Of a stretch of DNA of 64,000 bases, positions 16,288-25,678 are shown piece after piece. Source of the DNA: Zobellella endophytica (GTDB taxonomy: Bacteria; Pseudomonadota; Gammaproteobacteria; Enterobacterales; Aeromonadaceae); assembly GCF_003012775.1 (NCBI RefSeq), contig NZ_PXYG01000001.1:434001-498000 (forward strand). Reading direction: 5' to 3'. A program made the translations under genes and the position numbers. How positions within the stretch are numbered: the first letter of the stretch is position 1; each line of letters begins with the position of its first letter. The notes under the pieces were generated by a model, which worked only from the letters and a program-made list of their open reading frames with translations, ran no database searches and was not told where the DNA came from.

Positions 16288-19200
16288 ATGGGGTTGGGTT
16301 TGGCGCAGTCGGTTGAACAATTGCAGGCAAGGCTGAAAGAATGCCGGGGCGCACAGCGGGGGCGGTTTCGTCGCCGCTTGCAGGGGCTGGAAAAACTGCC
16401 CGAAGCGAAGCGGCAGCCGCTGCTGGAACGCATCGCCCTCGAGATGGCGACTTCCATGGCCGAGCGGGCCCGCCGGCAGCAGTTGCTGCACAGCCCCATC
16501 CACTATCCGCCGCAGCTGCCGGTAAGCGAAAAGCGCGAGACCATCAAGGACGCCATTCGCGACCACCAGGTGGTGATCATCGCCGGCGAAACCGGCTCGG
16601 GCAAGACCACCCAGATCCCCAAGATGTGCCTGGAGCTCGGCTTCGGCATAGAAGGCACCATAGGCCACACCCAGCCCCGGCGGCTGGCGGCCCGCAGCGT
16701 GGCCAGCCGGCTGGCGCAGGAGCTGGAATGCGAGCTGGGCGAGCGGGTCGGCTACAAGGTGCGCTTCAACGACCAGGTCAGCGCCGAGACCCAGGTAAAG
16801 CTGATGACCGACGGCATCCTGCTGGCCGAGATCCAGCAGGACCGGATGTTGCGTCAGTACGACACCATCATCATCGACGAGGCCCACGAACGCAGCCTTA
16901 ATATCGACTTTATTTTGGGCTACCTGAAGCAACTGCTGCCCAAAAGGCCCGATCTCAAGCTGATCATCACCTCGGCCACCATCGATCCGGAGCGTTTTTC
17001 CAACCACTTCGAGGGCGCGCCCATTATTTCGGTGTCCGGCCGCACCTACCCGGTGGAGCTGCGCTACCGCCCGCTGGTGGAGGACGACACCGAACGCGAC
17101 CAGTTGCAGGGCATTTTCGATGCGGTGACCGAGCTCACCAAGGAAGGGCCGGGCGACATCCTGATCTTTATGAACGGCGAGCGGGAGATCCGCGACACCG
17201 CCGATGCCCTCAACAAGCTGGAACTGCGCCACACCGAAATAGTGCCGCTGTATTCGCGGTTGTCCAACGCCGAGCAGAACCGCATTTTCGAATCCCACAC
17301 GGGCCGGCGCATCGTGCTCGCCACCAACGTGGCGGAAACCTCGCTCACCGTGCCCGGCATCCGCTACGTGATCGATCCGGGCACGGCGCGCATCAGCCGT
17401 TATTCCTACCGCACCAAGGTACAGCGCCTGCCCATCGAGCCCGTGTCCCAGGCCAGCGCCAACCAGCGCATGGGCCGCTGCGGCCGGGTGGAGGCGGGCA
17501 TCTGCATCCGCCTCTACGGCGAAGACGACTTTCTGAGCCGGCCGGAATTTACCGACCCCGAGATCCTGCGCACCAACCTGGCCTCGGTCATCTTGCAGAT
17601 GCTCTCATTGGGGCTGGGCGACATTTCCGCCTTCCCCTTCGTGGAAGCGCCGGACAACAAGAACATCGCCGACGGCATAAGGCTGCTGGAAGAGCTGGGC
17701 GCCGTCACCGGCCACCAGGGCGAGCTCAAGCTCACCCCACTGGGCCAGGATCTGTCCCGCCTGCCGGTGGACCCGCGGTTGGCGCGCATGGTGCTGGCGG
17801 CGCGGGAGCATGGCTGCGTGACCGAGGTGATGGTGATCACCGCCGCGCTCAGCATCCAGGATCCGCGCGAGCGCCCGCTCGACAAGCAGCAGGCCGCCGC
17901 CGAGATGCACCGCCGCTTCGCCGACGGCGATTCCGACTTCGTCGCCTACCTGAACCTGTGGAACTACCTCAAGGAGCAGCAGAAGGCGCTGAGCGGCAAC
18001 CAGTTCCGCAAGCAGTGCATCAAGGAATTTCTCAACTACCTGCGGGTGCGCGAGTGGCAGGACATCTACAGCCAGCTGCGGCTGGTGGTGCGCGAGCTGG
18101 GTTTTGCCCTGAACAGCGAGCCCGCCGACTACAACAGCCTGCACCGGGCGCTGCTGACCGGCATGCTGAGCCAGGTGGGCATGCGCGATGGCGACAAGAA
18201 GGACATTCTGGGCGCGCGCAACGCCCGCTTCGTGCTGGTGCCGGGCTCGGTGCTGGCCAAGAAGCCGCCGCGCTGGCTGATGGTGGCCGAGCTCACCGAG
18301 ACCCAGCGCCTGTACGGCCGTATCGCCGCCAAGGTGGACCAGTCCTGGCTGGAGGAGGCGGGGGCGCATTTGCTCAAGTCCAGCTACAGCGAGCCGCACT
18401 GGTCCAAGAAGCAGGGCGCGGTGATGGGCTATGTGAGCCAGAGCCTGTTCGGCCTGCCGGTGGTGGTGCGCCGGCGGGTGAACTATTCCGAGGTGGACCC
18501 CACACTGTGCCGCGAGCTGTTTATCCGCCAGGCGCTGGTGGAAGGGGAGTTGGCCACCCGCCACGAGTTCTTCCACCACAACCGGGCGCTGCTGGAGCAG
18601 GCCGAAACCCTGGAGCACAAGTCCCGCCGCCGGGATCTGGTGATCGACGACGAGACCCTGTTCCGCTTTTACGACGAGCGGCTGCCGGCGGACATCGTCT
18701 CCATCCGCCACTTCGACAAGTGGTGGCAGCAGGCGCGCAAGGACAACCCCGAGCGGCTGCACTTTACCGAAGAGATGCTGCTGAACGAGCGGGCCGGGGC
18801 GGTGACGGTGCGCGACTACCCGGACGCCTGGCAGCACGACGGCCTGAACCTGCCGCTGGAGTACCAGTTCGAGCCGGGCAAGGACGAAGACGGGGTGACG
18901 GTGCGCATTCCGTTGCCGCTGCTCAACCAGGTGGCGGCCGAGCCCTTCGAGTGGCAGGTGCCGGGACTGCGCCGGGAGCTGTTGATCGCGCTGATAAAGT
19001 CGTTGCCCAAGCCGATGCGCAAGCACTTTGTGCCGGCACCCAACTTCGCCGAGGCGCTGCTGGCGGCCATGACCCCCTTCGAGGGCCGGCTGCTCGACCA
19101 GATGGAAAAACACCTGCGCCGCATGACCGGGGTGACGGTGCCGCGCGAGGACTGGGACTGGAGCGTGCTGGCGCCGCATCTCATCATGCGTTTTGCGGTG

Positions 19201-20175
19201 CTGGACGCAGACGGCAAGGCATTGGCCGCCGGCCGGGATCTGGAGCGGATAAAGCTCGCCCTGCAGGGCCAGGTGCAGACCGCCCTGACCCAGGCGGTGG
19301 ACGACGACCGCTTCGAGCAGGAAGGGCTGACCGCGTTCCCGGCCCGCGCCATTCCGCAGACCTTTGCCGCCAAACGCGCCGGCTTCGAGGTGAAGGCCTA
19401 CCCGGCGCTCAGCGATCAGGGCGACAGCGTGGCGTTGCAGTTGTGCGAGGATGAAACCAGCCAGGCCCAGACCATGTGGGACGGCCAGTGCAAGCTGCTG
19501 CAGCTGCAACTGCCGTCGCCCATCAAGTACCTGCAGGACAAGCTGCCCAACAAGGCCAAGCTCGGCCTTTACTTCAACCCCTACGGCAAGGTGCTGGATC
19601 TGGTGGACGACTGCATCCGCGCCGGCATCCACCAGCTGATGCGCCAGTACGGGGCGCCGGCCTGGACACCGGAGGAGTTCGCCGCGCTCAAGGACAGGGT
19701 GGCCGGCGAGCTCAACCCCACGGTGGCGGCCATCGCCCTGCAGGTGGAAGAGGTGCTGAGCCGGGCCCAGGCCATCAAGAAGCGGCTGAAGGGCAAGATC
19801 GATCTCGCCATGGCCATGGCGATGTCGGACATCCAGGCCCAGCTCGACGGCCTGATCTTCCGCGGCTTCGTCACCGACACCGGCGCCGAGCGGCTGAAAG
19901 ATCTGAGCCGCTACCTGGAGGCGCTAAGCCGCCGGCTGGACAAGCTGGGCATAGATCCGCACCGGGACCGGGCCCACCTGCTGAAGATCCAGCAGGTGCA
20001 GACCGCCTACCAGGCGCTGCTGAACAAGCAGCCCAAGGGCAAGCCCCTGGCCCCCGAGGTAAAGGAGGTGCGCTGGATGATAGAGGAGCTGCGGGTGTCC
20101 TACTTCGCCCAGACCCTGGGCACCCCCTACCCGGTATCGGACAAGCGGGTACTGCAACAAATAGAGGCGTTGTGA
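16288..20175 (+). CDS. hrpA: ATP-dependent RNA helicase HrpA
   Basis: The 1,295-residue protein is close to E. coli HrpA (1,300). It is a DEAH-box helicase that rescues stalled ribosomes. The helicase core shows Walker A GETGSGKTTQIP around residue 98, DEAH in IIDEAHERSLN, SAT in LIITSATIDPERF, and motif VI QRMGRCGRVEAG. The OB-fold/DUF3418 C-terminal half follows (LGLYFNPYGKVLDLVDDC). An ATG at 16280 is out of frame and stops early, so 16288 is the start. It is intact and uninterrupted, followed by rplY on the same strand. Confidence 0.96.
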   Translation: MGLGLAQSVEQLQARLKECRGAQRGRFRRRLQGLEKLPEAKRQPLLERIALEMATSMAERARRQQLLHSPIHYPPQLPVSEKRETIKDAIRDHQVVIIAGETGSGKTTQIPKMCLELGFGIEGTIGHTQPRRLAARSVASRLAQELECELGERVGYKVRFNDQVSAETQVKLMTDGILLAEIQQDRMLRQYDTIIIDEAHERSLNIDFILGYLKQLLPKRPDLKLIITSATIDPERFSNHFEGAPIISVSGRTYPVELRYRPLVEDDTERDQLQGIFDAVTELTKEGPGDILIFMNGEREIRDTADALNKLELRHTEIVPLYSRLSNAEQNRIFESHTGRRIVLATNVAETSLTVPGIRYVIDPGTARISRYSYRTKVQRLPIEPVSQASANQRMGRCGRVEAGICIRLYGEDDFLSRPEFTDPEILRTNLASVILQMLSLGLGDISAFPFVEAPDNKNIADGIRLLEELGAVTGHQGELKLTPLGQDLSRLPVDPRLARMVLAAREHGCVTEVMVITAALSIQDPRERPLDKQQAAAEMHRRFADGDSDFVAYLNLWNYLKEQQKALSGNQFRKQCIKEFLNYLRVREWQDIYSQLRLVVRELGFALNSEPADYNSLHRALLTGMLSQVGMRDGDKKDILGARNARFVLVPGSVLAKKPPRWLMVAELTETQRLYGRIAAKVDQSWLEEAGAHLLKSSYSEPHWSKKQGAVMGYVSQSLFGLPVVVRRRVNYSEVDPTLCRELFIRQALVEGELATRHEFFHHNRALLEQAETLEHKSRRRDLVIDDETLFRFYDERLPADIVSIRHFDKWWQQARKDNPERLHFTEEMLLNERAGAVTVRDYPDAWQHDGLNLPLEYQFEPGKDEDGVTVRIPLPLLNQVAAEPFEWQVPGLRRELLIALIKSLPKPMRKHFVPAPNFAEALLAAMTPFEGRLLDQMEKHLRRMTGVTVPREDWDWSVLAPHLIMRFAVLDADGKALAAGRDLERIKLALQGQVQTALTQAVDDDRFEQEGLTAFPARAIPQTFAAKRAGFEVKAYPALSDQGDSVALQLCEDETSQAQTMWDGQCKLLQLQLPSPIKYLQDKLPNKAKLGLYFNPYGKVLDLVDDCIRAGIHQLMRQYGAPAWTPEEFAALKDRVAGELNPTVAAIALQVEEVLSRAQAIKKRLKGKIDLAMAMAMSDIQAQLDGLIFRGFVTDTGAERLKDLSRYLEALSRRLDKLGIDPHRDRAHLLKIQQVQTAYQALLNKQPKGKPLAPEVKEVRWMIEELRVSYFAQTLGTPYPVSDKRVLQQIEAL

Positions 20176-20385
20176 GCCGGTGAGGCGTGAAGGGAGAGGC
20201 GTGAGGGGAGGGAGGAGTCCATACATCGCGAAGGCGGGGGACCAGGGGCAGGTAACGCGGGAGAGAGCAAGGGAAGCGACAGCCCTGCTTTCCTTGCCCC
20301 CACCCCCCGTGCGTGTTACCATCCGCGCGCTTTTTACAGGCGAAGGCCGGTCGCAGCTTTCGCCACTAACCTTAGAGAGAAAATT

Positions 20386-20673
20386 ATGTCATTCGTATTT
20401 GAAACCGAAGTTCGTTCAGACCTGGGGAAAGGTGCGAGCCGCCGCCTGCGTCATGAAGACAAAGTTCCCGCCATCGTTTACGGCGGCGACCAGGAGCCGG
20501 TAGCCATCGCCCTGGACCACAAAAAAGCCATCATCGCCCAGCAAAACGACGCTTTCTACAGCGACGTGCTGACCCTGGTGATCAACGGTCAGGAAGTAAA
20601 AGTGAAGCTGCAAGACGTTCAGCGTCACCCCTACAAGCCCAAGCTGGCTCACCTGGACTTCGTTCGCGTTTAA
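20386..20673 (+). CDS. rplY: 50S ribosomal protein L25
   Basis: L25 binds 5S rRNA in the large subunit. The 95-residue short form (no CTC extension) matches E. coli L25 in length and pattern: [26 protein letters not shown], then [19 protein letters not shown] at the C-terminus. A good ribosome site (AGAGAGAAAA) precedes the ATG, and a strong terminator follows. It marks the left edge of ordinary core sequence before the mosaic region begins. Confidence 0.97.
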   Translation: MSFVFETEVRSDLGKGASRRLRHEDKVPAIVYGGDQEPVAIALDHKKAIIAQQNDAFYSDVLTLVINGQEVKVKLQDVQRHPYKPKLAHLDFVRV

Positions 20674-20689
20674 TCGCAACGAGCCCGAA

Positions 20690-20715
20690 AAAACCGCCGC
20701 AAGGCGGTTTTTTTA
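20690..20715 (+). terminator. Rho-independent terminator of rplY
   Basis: The stem AAACCGCC / GGCGGTTT is followed by a run of seven T, starting 17 bases after the stop codon. Confidence 0.92.
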
Positions 20716-20732
20716 TGCCTGCAATCCAAGTG

Positions 20733-20876
20733 GTTCAAATAACCGCCGCCTGGCGCGTTTTGCATTCCCATTTCACCTTTTTGCCATTGCCTCCGCTCGC
20801 CAGCCCGTCCAGAATGGTTGCATATGGAAACCGTGGTGGCAGGAATGGCGGCCTGTAACGCCCGGGCGGTAGCGTG
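20733..20876. repeat. Repeat A: copy of the sequence flanking the 3' end of the integrase gene
   Basis: These 144 bases align with 31560-31704 (repeat B), at roughly 80% identity by eye. Shared blocks include GTTCAAATAA at the left, CCTTTTTGCCATTGCC, GTTGCATATGGAAACCGTG and GGGCGGTAGCGTG at the right. In repeat B the last block is the end of the integron integrase gene. Here the similarity stops at that point, as if the integrase gene had been removed. It lies 70 bases before a cupin gene. Confidence 0.8.
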
Positions 20877-20945
20877 CCTGCTGCCGATGCGGCCCTTTAT
20901 TGTGGCTTTATACTGGTATGCACTTATCTCTATTGGAGCGGATTT

Positions 20946-21257
20946 ATGGAAGTAGTAAGAAGTAAAGAGTTTAAGGCTGAGCGCGCCTGGGGTGCGAAGG
21001 ATATTGCTAATATGAATGGCATAACGACGCGTCTGCATTGGACAGATCAGCCGTACAAGTGGCATGTTAATGATGGCGCAGAAGTGTTCGTTGTTTTGGA
21101 TGGACAAGTTGAGATGTATTATCGGTTGAGCGGTAAAGAAGAATCGGTTGTATTGAATGCAGGTGATATTTTTTTCGCTGCAATTGGTACCGAGCATGTT
21201 GCTCATCCCATAGGGGAAGCAAGGGTGCTGGTGGTGGAATGTGAAGGTAGTGTATAA
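20946..21257 (+). CDS. Small cupin-domain protein
   Basis: The 103-residue single cupin fold shows KWHVNDGAEVFVVLDGQVEM and later LNAGDIFFAAIGTEHVAHP, that is, the two cupin half motifs with histidines for a metal site. The function is not known; family members range from enzymes to sugar-binding regulators. The start at 20946 is supported by GGAGCGG upstream and family length. Its GC content is lower than its neighbours, it sits just after repeat A, and it is followed by a sequence resembling a worn attC site. It may therefore be a former integron cassette. Confidence 0.75.
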   Translation: MEVVRSKEFKAERAWGAKDIANMNGITTRLHWTDQPYKWHVNDGAEVFVVLDGQVEMYYRLSGKEESVVLNAGDIFFAAIGTEHVAHPIGEARVLVVECEGSV

Positions 21258-21311
21258 ATTCGATTTACGCTGCGCTTCAAGCTCTCTCTGAATCGGGCGT
21301 TATGGTGGTGA
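21258..21311 (+). repeat. Possible degenerate attC site after the cupin gene
   Basis: The sequence ends in GGGCGTTATGG, like the R' ends of the true attC sites here. It also contains CGCTGCGCT-tCAA, the same loop motif found in the attC sites at 33911 and 36070. The left R'' box (TAACAA) is missing, so it would not be functional as it stands. Low certainty. Confidence 0.35.
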
Positions 21312-21414
21312 GCTGCCAATAAGTCTGCACGTATCCACAAACACTTGCCGTTGCCCAAGGGACAGCCCTGCGACAACACGGATGACAATGCCATGAGAAC
21401 GGAAGGAGACAAGC

Positions 21415-21789
21415 TTGAATTATAATGAATTCAACCAGTTTTGTGGCTCTATGCTTGCAACCACCCATGTTGTTCAATGGGGTAACGCTCACGTTTGGAA
21501 AGTCGGTGGCAAAGTATTCGCCATCGGTGGTTGGGACAAGCAGGAACAACCGGCATTCACTTTTAAAACATCAGACCTGAATTTTGAATTTCTCAGTGGC
21601 CATGAAGGTTATCGACCTGCACCCTATTTCGCCAGCCGTGGCATGAAATGGATACAGCAGACTGACACTTCCGGTGCCTTGGACGAGGAGTTGAAGTACT
21701 ATTTAGCCGAATCATATCGGATAGTGTCACTCGGCCTCAGCAAGCGAAAGCAACAAGAGCTGGGTATAAACCCGGTGCAAAAAACCTGA
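21415..21789 (+). CDS. MmcQ/YjbR family protein
   Basis: The 124-residue protein matches the YjbR/MmcQ fold pattern. It has an N-terminal helix (MNYNEFNQFCGSM), the strand pair VWKVGGKVFAIGGW, then FKTSDLNFEFLSGHEGYRPAPYF and the C-terminal helix ESYRIVSLGLSKRKQQEL. Some members bind DNA through a CyaY-like fold, but the cellular role is unknown. The start is TTG at 21415 with the strong site GGAAGGAG six bases upstream; there is no better ATG. It is on the same strand as the cupin gene, 157 bases downstream. Confidence 0.8.
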   Translation: MNYNEFNQFCGSMLATTHVVQWGNAHVWKVGGKVFAIGGWDKQEQPAFTFKTSDLNFEFLSGHEGYRPAPYFASRGMKWIQQTDTSGALDEELKYYLAESYRIVSLGLSKRKQQELGINPVQKT

Positions 21790-21989
21790 GCCGGTCTCGT
21801 GACAAGGTGTTCAATAGCAATTTTCAATATCTGGCGGTTTTATTTCACCGTTAAGTTTGGATGGTATTAGAGCGATAACAGTTTACACTTGGCTGTATGG
21901 TTTTTTAAGTTTATAAAATTCACGGACTTAAGGCGATTAAAGATTAGGAATGGTAAAGTTTAATCGCTTTGAGATATGGCTGTTTTTTC

Positions 21990-23348
21990 CTATGAGTAAA
22001 TAGTTCTGGCCCAACGTGTCAGGCCGGCGGTAACACTGCCGAAATGGTCACCTATGACAATAGGGGTATGCTGAAACTGTTGTTTTAAAAACTGATTTAA
22101 TACGGGAGATTTAGCTGTGCCTCCGGTAACAAATACCACATCAGGCTGACAGTTGGCCTGAGTAATGGCATCTGCCATTAGTGCGGCTATGGCATTCAGT
22201 TCACGCTTGCATGCCTTGGCAAAGCCATCCCTATCCAGGTTGACGGTCAGTCCGTCATCGATGTCGGATAAATCTACTTGCTGTTGCATTTGATCCGTTA
22301 AGGCAATTTTGCTCTGCTCTGCGGCGTTGACTACACGGTAGCTCAATTTTTGTTGTTGCACGGTTAACAAGCGTCTTAATAACCGGGGATGTTCCGCATC
22401 ACGGATCAGCTGCTGTAAAAAACGGCCATTGGCGGCACTATAGAATTCGGTTTGATGAGTAATGTTGTTAATTGCCACAGCTTGCCAGTAGCTGTTGGTT
22501 GGCATGGACTTGCCCGTTTTCAACATAGTATCCATGCCAAAACTTGGCATAATACCTTTAAGCGCAAAGGCAATGTCAAAGTCATTACCGCCAATACGCT
22601 CGCCACTGTGGCTTAATAGGTCACCGGTTCTATCTTGTGAAGCGGCTTGTTTGGGGCCCATTAACAACATTGAGCAATCCGTGGTGCCGCCGCCAATATC
22701 CACTACTAGAACCCTGGTTTCCTTATCCAGGCTGGCTTCATACTCAAAGCCCGCGGCAACTGGCTCAAATTGAAATTCAACATTTTTAAAGCCGATGCGC
22801 TTTGCGGCATTGGTCAATATTGTCAGTGCTTGCTGGTTACTTTCTTCACCACGTAAACCTTGAAAGTTAACAGGGCGGCCGATAACCGTTTGGCTAACAT
22901 TTCTTCCTAGTGCTGTTTCGGTGAGCATTTTTATATTGCTCATCATGGCCGCAACAATGTCTTCAAACAAGTCAATTTGCTGTGGCATTAAACCGCTGGC
23001 GCCAAGGAATGATTTTGGTGACTTTATGTAGTAACCTTCATCGGGCTCTTGCAAGTAGTTGTTTAATGCTTGCTGGCCAAACGACAATTCAGTTGGACAG
23101 CCATCCAATGTAAGCTCTCTTAAAACGGCTTGCCCTTTTTGCAATAACCTCTGGCGTTGCTGCTGAAAGTTTTTTTGCTCTGCCAATGGCAAGTGTTTGC
23201 ACAGCCAGTTGACAATGACATCACGACTCGGAGCATACAACGTTGACGATATATATCGACCATGATCACCTAAAGGTAAAATTTTGGGGTTATTTCCTTC
23301 CATAACACCGACAGCACAGTTTGATGTACCGTAGTCAAATCCGATCAT
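21990..23348 (-). CDS. yegD: Hsp70-family chaperone-like protein YegD
   Basis: The 452-residue protein matches E. coli YegD (450), a divergent Hsp70 that has the ATPase domain but no normal substrate-binding domain. The N-terminus is MIGFDYGTSNCAVGVM (phosphate 1). KSPKSFLGASGL, IGRPVNFQGL and VVDIGGGTTDCSMLLMGP (phosphate 2) follow, and the adenosine motif VFVTGGTAKSPVLNQFL is near the end. The start at 23348 was chosen by this alignment. GC content is lower than the flanks, so it may have been acquired. A truncated insertion sequence lies just upstream of its promoter. Confidence 0.93.
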   Translation of the reverse strand: MIGFDYGTSNCAVGVMEGNNPKILPLGDHGRYISSTLYAPSRDVIVNWLCKHLPLAEQKNFQQQRQRLLQKGQAVLRELTLDGCPTELSFGQQALNNYLQEPDEGYYIKSPKSFLGASGLMPQQIDLFEDIVAAMMSNIKMLTETALGRNVSQTVIGRPVNFQGLRGEESNQQALTILTNAAKRIGFKNVEFQFEPVAAGFEYEASLDKETRVLVVDIGGGTTDCSMLLMGPKQAASQDRTGDLLSHSGERIGGNDFDIAFALKGIMPSFGMDTMLKTGKSMPTNSYWQAVAINNITHQTEFYSAANGRFLQQLIRDAEHPRLLRRLLTVQQQKLSYRVVNAAEQSKIALTDQMQQQVDLSDIDDGLTVNLDRDGFAKACKRELNAIAALMADAITQANCQPDVVFVTGGTAKSPVLNQFLKQQFQHTPIVIGDHFGSVTAGLTRWARTIYS

Positions 23349-23512
23349 GTTGATGTCCAAAAGCAAAAAAGGTCGCGTAGAATACAGGGATATTCATCAC
23401 CAGACAAGGTGTTCGGGAATTCATATAACAAGTGCAACACGCATGATTGAAGGGGTGGCCGAGCAGGTCCGTTGCCTTCCGCCAACCACGCCGGCGCGCC
23501 GGCATAACAGGG

Positions 23513-24726
23513 AAGGATCGCTTTGATGATCAATATCAGCGTGATCCTATGCTGTCTTTTCAACGACAGATGATCGCCATGAACGGAGAACGGACTCGGC
23601 CTCTTGCAGCACCTCTCCATCATCAGTGACCCGCGCCAGCAATGGAAAGTGGAGCACCAGCTCCCGGACATCCTCTTTCTCACCATCGTGGCGGTGATTG
23701 GCGGTGCCGAAGGATGGGAGGAAATCGAGGATTTCGGCGTCGATCATCTCGACTGGCTGCGCCAGTACGGTGACTTCGAGAACGGGGTGCCGGTGCACGA
23801 TACCATCGCCCGGGTGATGGGCATGCTCTCGGCCAAACAGCTGCAAAAGAGCTTTGCCGCCTGGATGAAAGACTGCCATGTGGCCACCGAAGGAGAAGTG
23901 GTCGCCATCGACGGCAAAACCCTGCGAGGCAGCTACGACAAGGGCCGGCGGCAAGGGGCCATCCACATGGTATCGGCGTTCAGCGCCGCCAATCAGGTGG
24001 TGCTGGGCCAGGTCAAAACCGATGATAAATCGAATGAGATCACCGCGATTCCCGAACTGTTGGAGCTGCTGAGCATTCGTGGCTGCCTGGTGACCATCGA
24101 CGTCATGGGCTGCCAGCGGGCCATCGCCCAGAAGGTGATCAACAAGGGCGCGGACTACCTGCTGGCGGTGAAAGGCAACCAGCCCAAGCAGGAAGAGGCT
24201 TTCAATCATTACTTTCGCATGGAGATGTTTCAGCATCCCGATAGTGACAGCTACAGCACGCAGGAAAGTGGCCATGGCCGCCAGGAAACCCGGATGAGCC
24301 TGGCGGTGGACGACTTGTCCATCCTGGGGGACCTGGTGTTTGACTGGCCGGAGTTAAAAACCTTAGGCGTAGTGGCGGCGATACGGGAAGTGGGCGGTCA
24401 ACCGGCCAAGGACATCAAGGTACGCTACTACATCAGCTCGGCCAAGCTGTCGGCCAAGGAGCTGCTGGAAGCCAGCCGCTCCCACTGGTCGATAGAATCC
24501 CAGCTGCACTGGCAACTCGATGCAGGCATGCGGGAAGACGACTGTCGCATTCGGCGAGAGCAGGCCGGCGAAAACATGGCCACCATCCGGCATATCGCCT
24601 TCAATGCGTTGAAGGAAGACACCAGCTTCAAAGTCGGCATGAAGCGCAAACAAAAGCGGGCAAGCCGAAACAACGCCTACCTGTCGCAAGTCTTGGCAGG
24701 ACTGGGGGTTTCATAATCTTGCCCTG
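23513..24726 (+). mobile_element. ISAs1-family insertion sequence, copy 1 (left end missing)
   Basis: This is almost identical to the intact copy at 39869-41194 from AAGGATCGC (23513) onwards. It ends with the same right inverted repeat, TTTCATAATCTTGCCCTG, at 24709-24726. The left repeat and about 120 bases seen in copy 2 are absent, replaced by unrelated sequence. The element is therefore not mobile on its own, and no target duplication can be defined. Confidence 0.88.
23604..24716 (+). pseudogene. ISAs1-family transposase, 5'-damaged
   Basis: The remaining frame encodes 370 residues of a DDE transposase, nearly the same as the 386-residue protein of copy 2. The catalytic acidic residues are in DGKTLRGSYDKG, TIDVMGCQRAIAQ and the region HWSIESQLHWQLDAGM. 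A 7-base tandem duplication (GAACGGA twice, near 23580-23593) shifts the frame at the normal start, so translation would have to begin at TTG 23604. With the left inverted repeat gone it cannot mobilise its own copy, but could act in trans if made. Confidence 0.85.
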
Positions 24727-24843
24727 GGTTCCGACCGGCGGCCCTCGTGGCGGATGGAGTGCAGATAAGCAATGATGCCGGTGTGCTTGTTGCCCCGGTT
24801 CGACAACGACGGCGCCGGAGCGGCACCCGGTAGTCATCTCCAC
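24727..24843 (-). pseudogene. Possible short remnant of a coding sequence beside the IS
   Basis: One minus-strand frame reads coherently for about 30 codons (NRGNKHTGIIAYLHSIRHEG) and ends abruptly at the IS right end. It looks like the piece of a gene cut by the insertion, but the family is not recognised. Confidence 0.25.
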
Positions 24844-24915
24844 GATGGCCTGTCGATCTACACTCTTACTGTTCGACTATGAGATGGTGCTGCCAAATCA
24901 CCCAGGAGGAACATT

Positions 24916-25344
24916 ATGAGTTCGACAACGGATAGGGCCGAGATCGAATCGGTCCTCCAGCGACTGACGAAAGCACATGCGGACCACGATGCGGACACGA
25001 TCGCCGACGCCTACGCGCCGGATGCCGTGATCTACGACCTGGCGCCACCGCTGGGGCGTCGGGGAATTGATCGTGACTACATCGACGCCTGGCTCGCGGG
25101 GTGGGAGGGGCCAATCCAGCTCGATTCGCGCGACATCGATCTTGCCATCGAGGGCACCCTGGCGTTCGTATCGGCACTCAACAGAATGCAGGGCCGTCAA
25201 GGCGGCGCAGAGCAGGACATGTGGTATCGCACGACGTTATGTCTGCGCAAGGCCGACGGGCGATGGCGCATCGTCTGTGATCACACCTCCGTGCCGTTCT
25301 ACATGGACGGCAGTGACCGGGCCGCAGTCGATCTGAAGCCATGA
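24916..25344 (+). CDS. NTF2-like/SnoaL-type protein (SgcJ/EcaC-like)
   Basis: The 142-residue protein has the NTF2 cone-fold pattern of small polyketide-cyclase-like proteins. It contains an N-terminal helix with VLQRLTKAHADHDADTIADAYAPDAVIYDL, then strands with WYRTTLCLRKADGRWRIVCDHTSVPF at the C-terminus. Proteins of this type bind small hydrophobic ligands; the function here is unknown. An AGGAGGA site precedes the ATG. The gene stands alone beyond a truncated insertion sequence and is followed by a 330-base gap with no convincing gene. Confidence 0.75.
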   Translation: MSSTTDRAEIESVLQRLTKAHADHDADTIADAYAPDAVIYDLAPPLGRRGIDRDYIDAWLAGWEGPIQLDSRDIDLAIEGTLAFVSALNRMQGRQGGAEQDMWYRTTLCLRKADGRWRIVCDHTSVPFYMDGSDRAAVDLKP

Positions 25345-25678
25345 GGAATGAGAGCGATGACCCCCAGCAGCACATCGCGCGCAGTCGCGGAAGTTCGCCA
25401 CCTGATCTTCCCGTCGACACTTCAGGGACAACCCGGCGGATAATAACGGCACGCAACGGACGTTATGGCTCATATGACCCAATAGATGTTCAAATGGGCC
25501 GCAATCCAAAGTGGAATGTTCAAGGGGCAGCAATGAATATGACCCCTGTCAGTGGGCGTAGCCAACAAGGCCGGGCGACCTGCCTGCATCGATGGTCGGT
25601 TGCCGCCCTGCACCTTGCATGGACGTTACCGGCCCAAGGCTCCAAGATTAAACTGATCATCGACACGGAGGATTGGCA
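25345..25678. other. Intergenic stretch without a convincing gene
   Basis: About 330 bases. A 28-codon frame at 25357-25443 (MTPSSTSRAVAEVRHLIF...) has a poor ribosome site and no recognised relatives; it may be a remnant of a second gene. The rest shows no repeat, hairpin with T tract, or coding signal that can be supported. Confidence 0.4.

Noticed and set aside
17605..19632. A 675-codon minus-strand frame opposite hrpA
   Set aside because: Antisense by-product of GC-rich third positions; hrpA on the plus strand is intact with all helicase motifs.
21790..21989. A second relic attC after the YjbR-like gene (CACCGTTAAGTTT)
   Set aside because: GTTAAGT fits the core consensus but no paired R'' box or stem could be found.
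23400..23512. An attC-like ATAACAAGTGC near yegD
   Set aside because: The left box is present but no matching right box or stem; the region is disturbed by the IS truncation.
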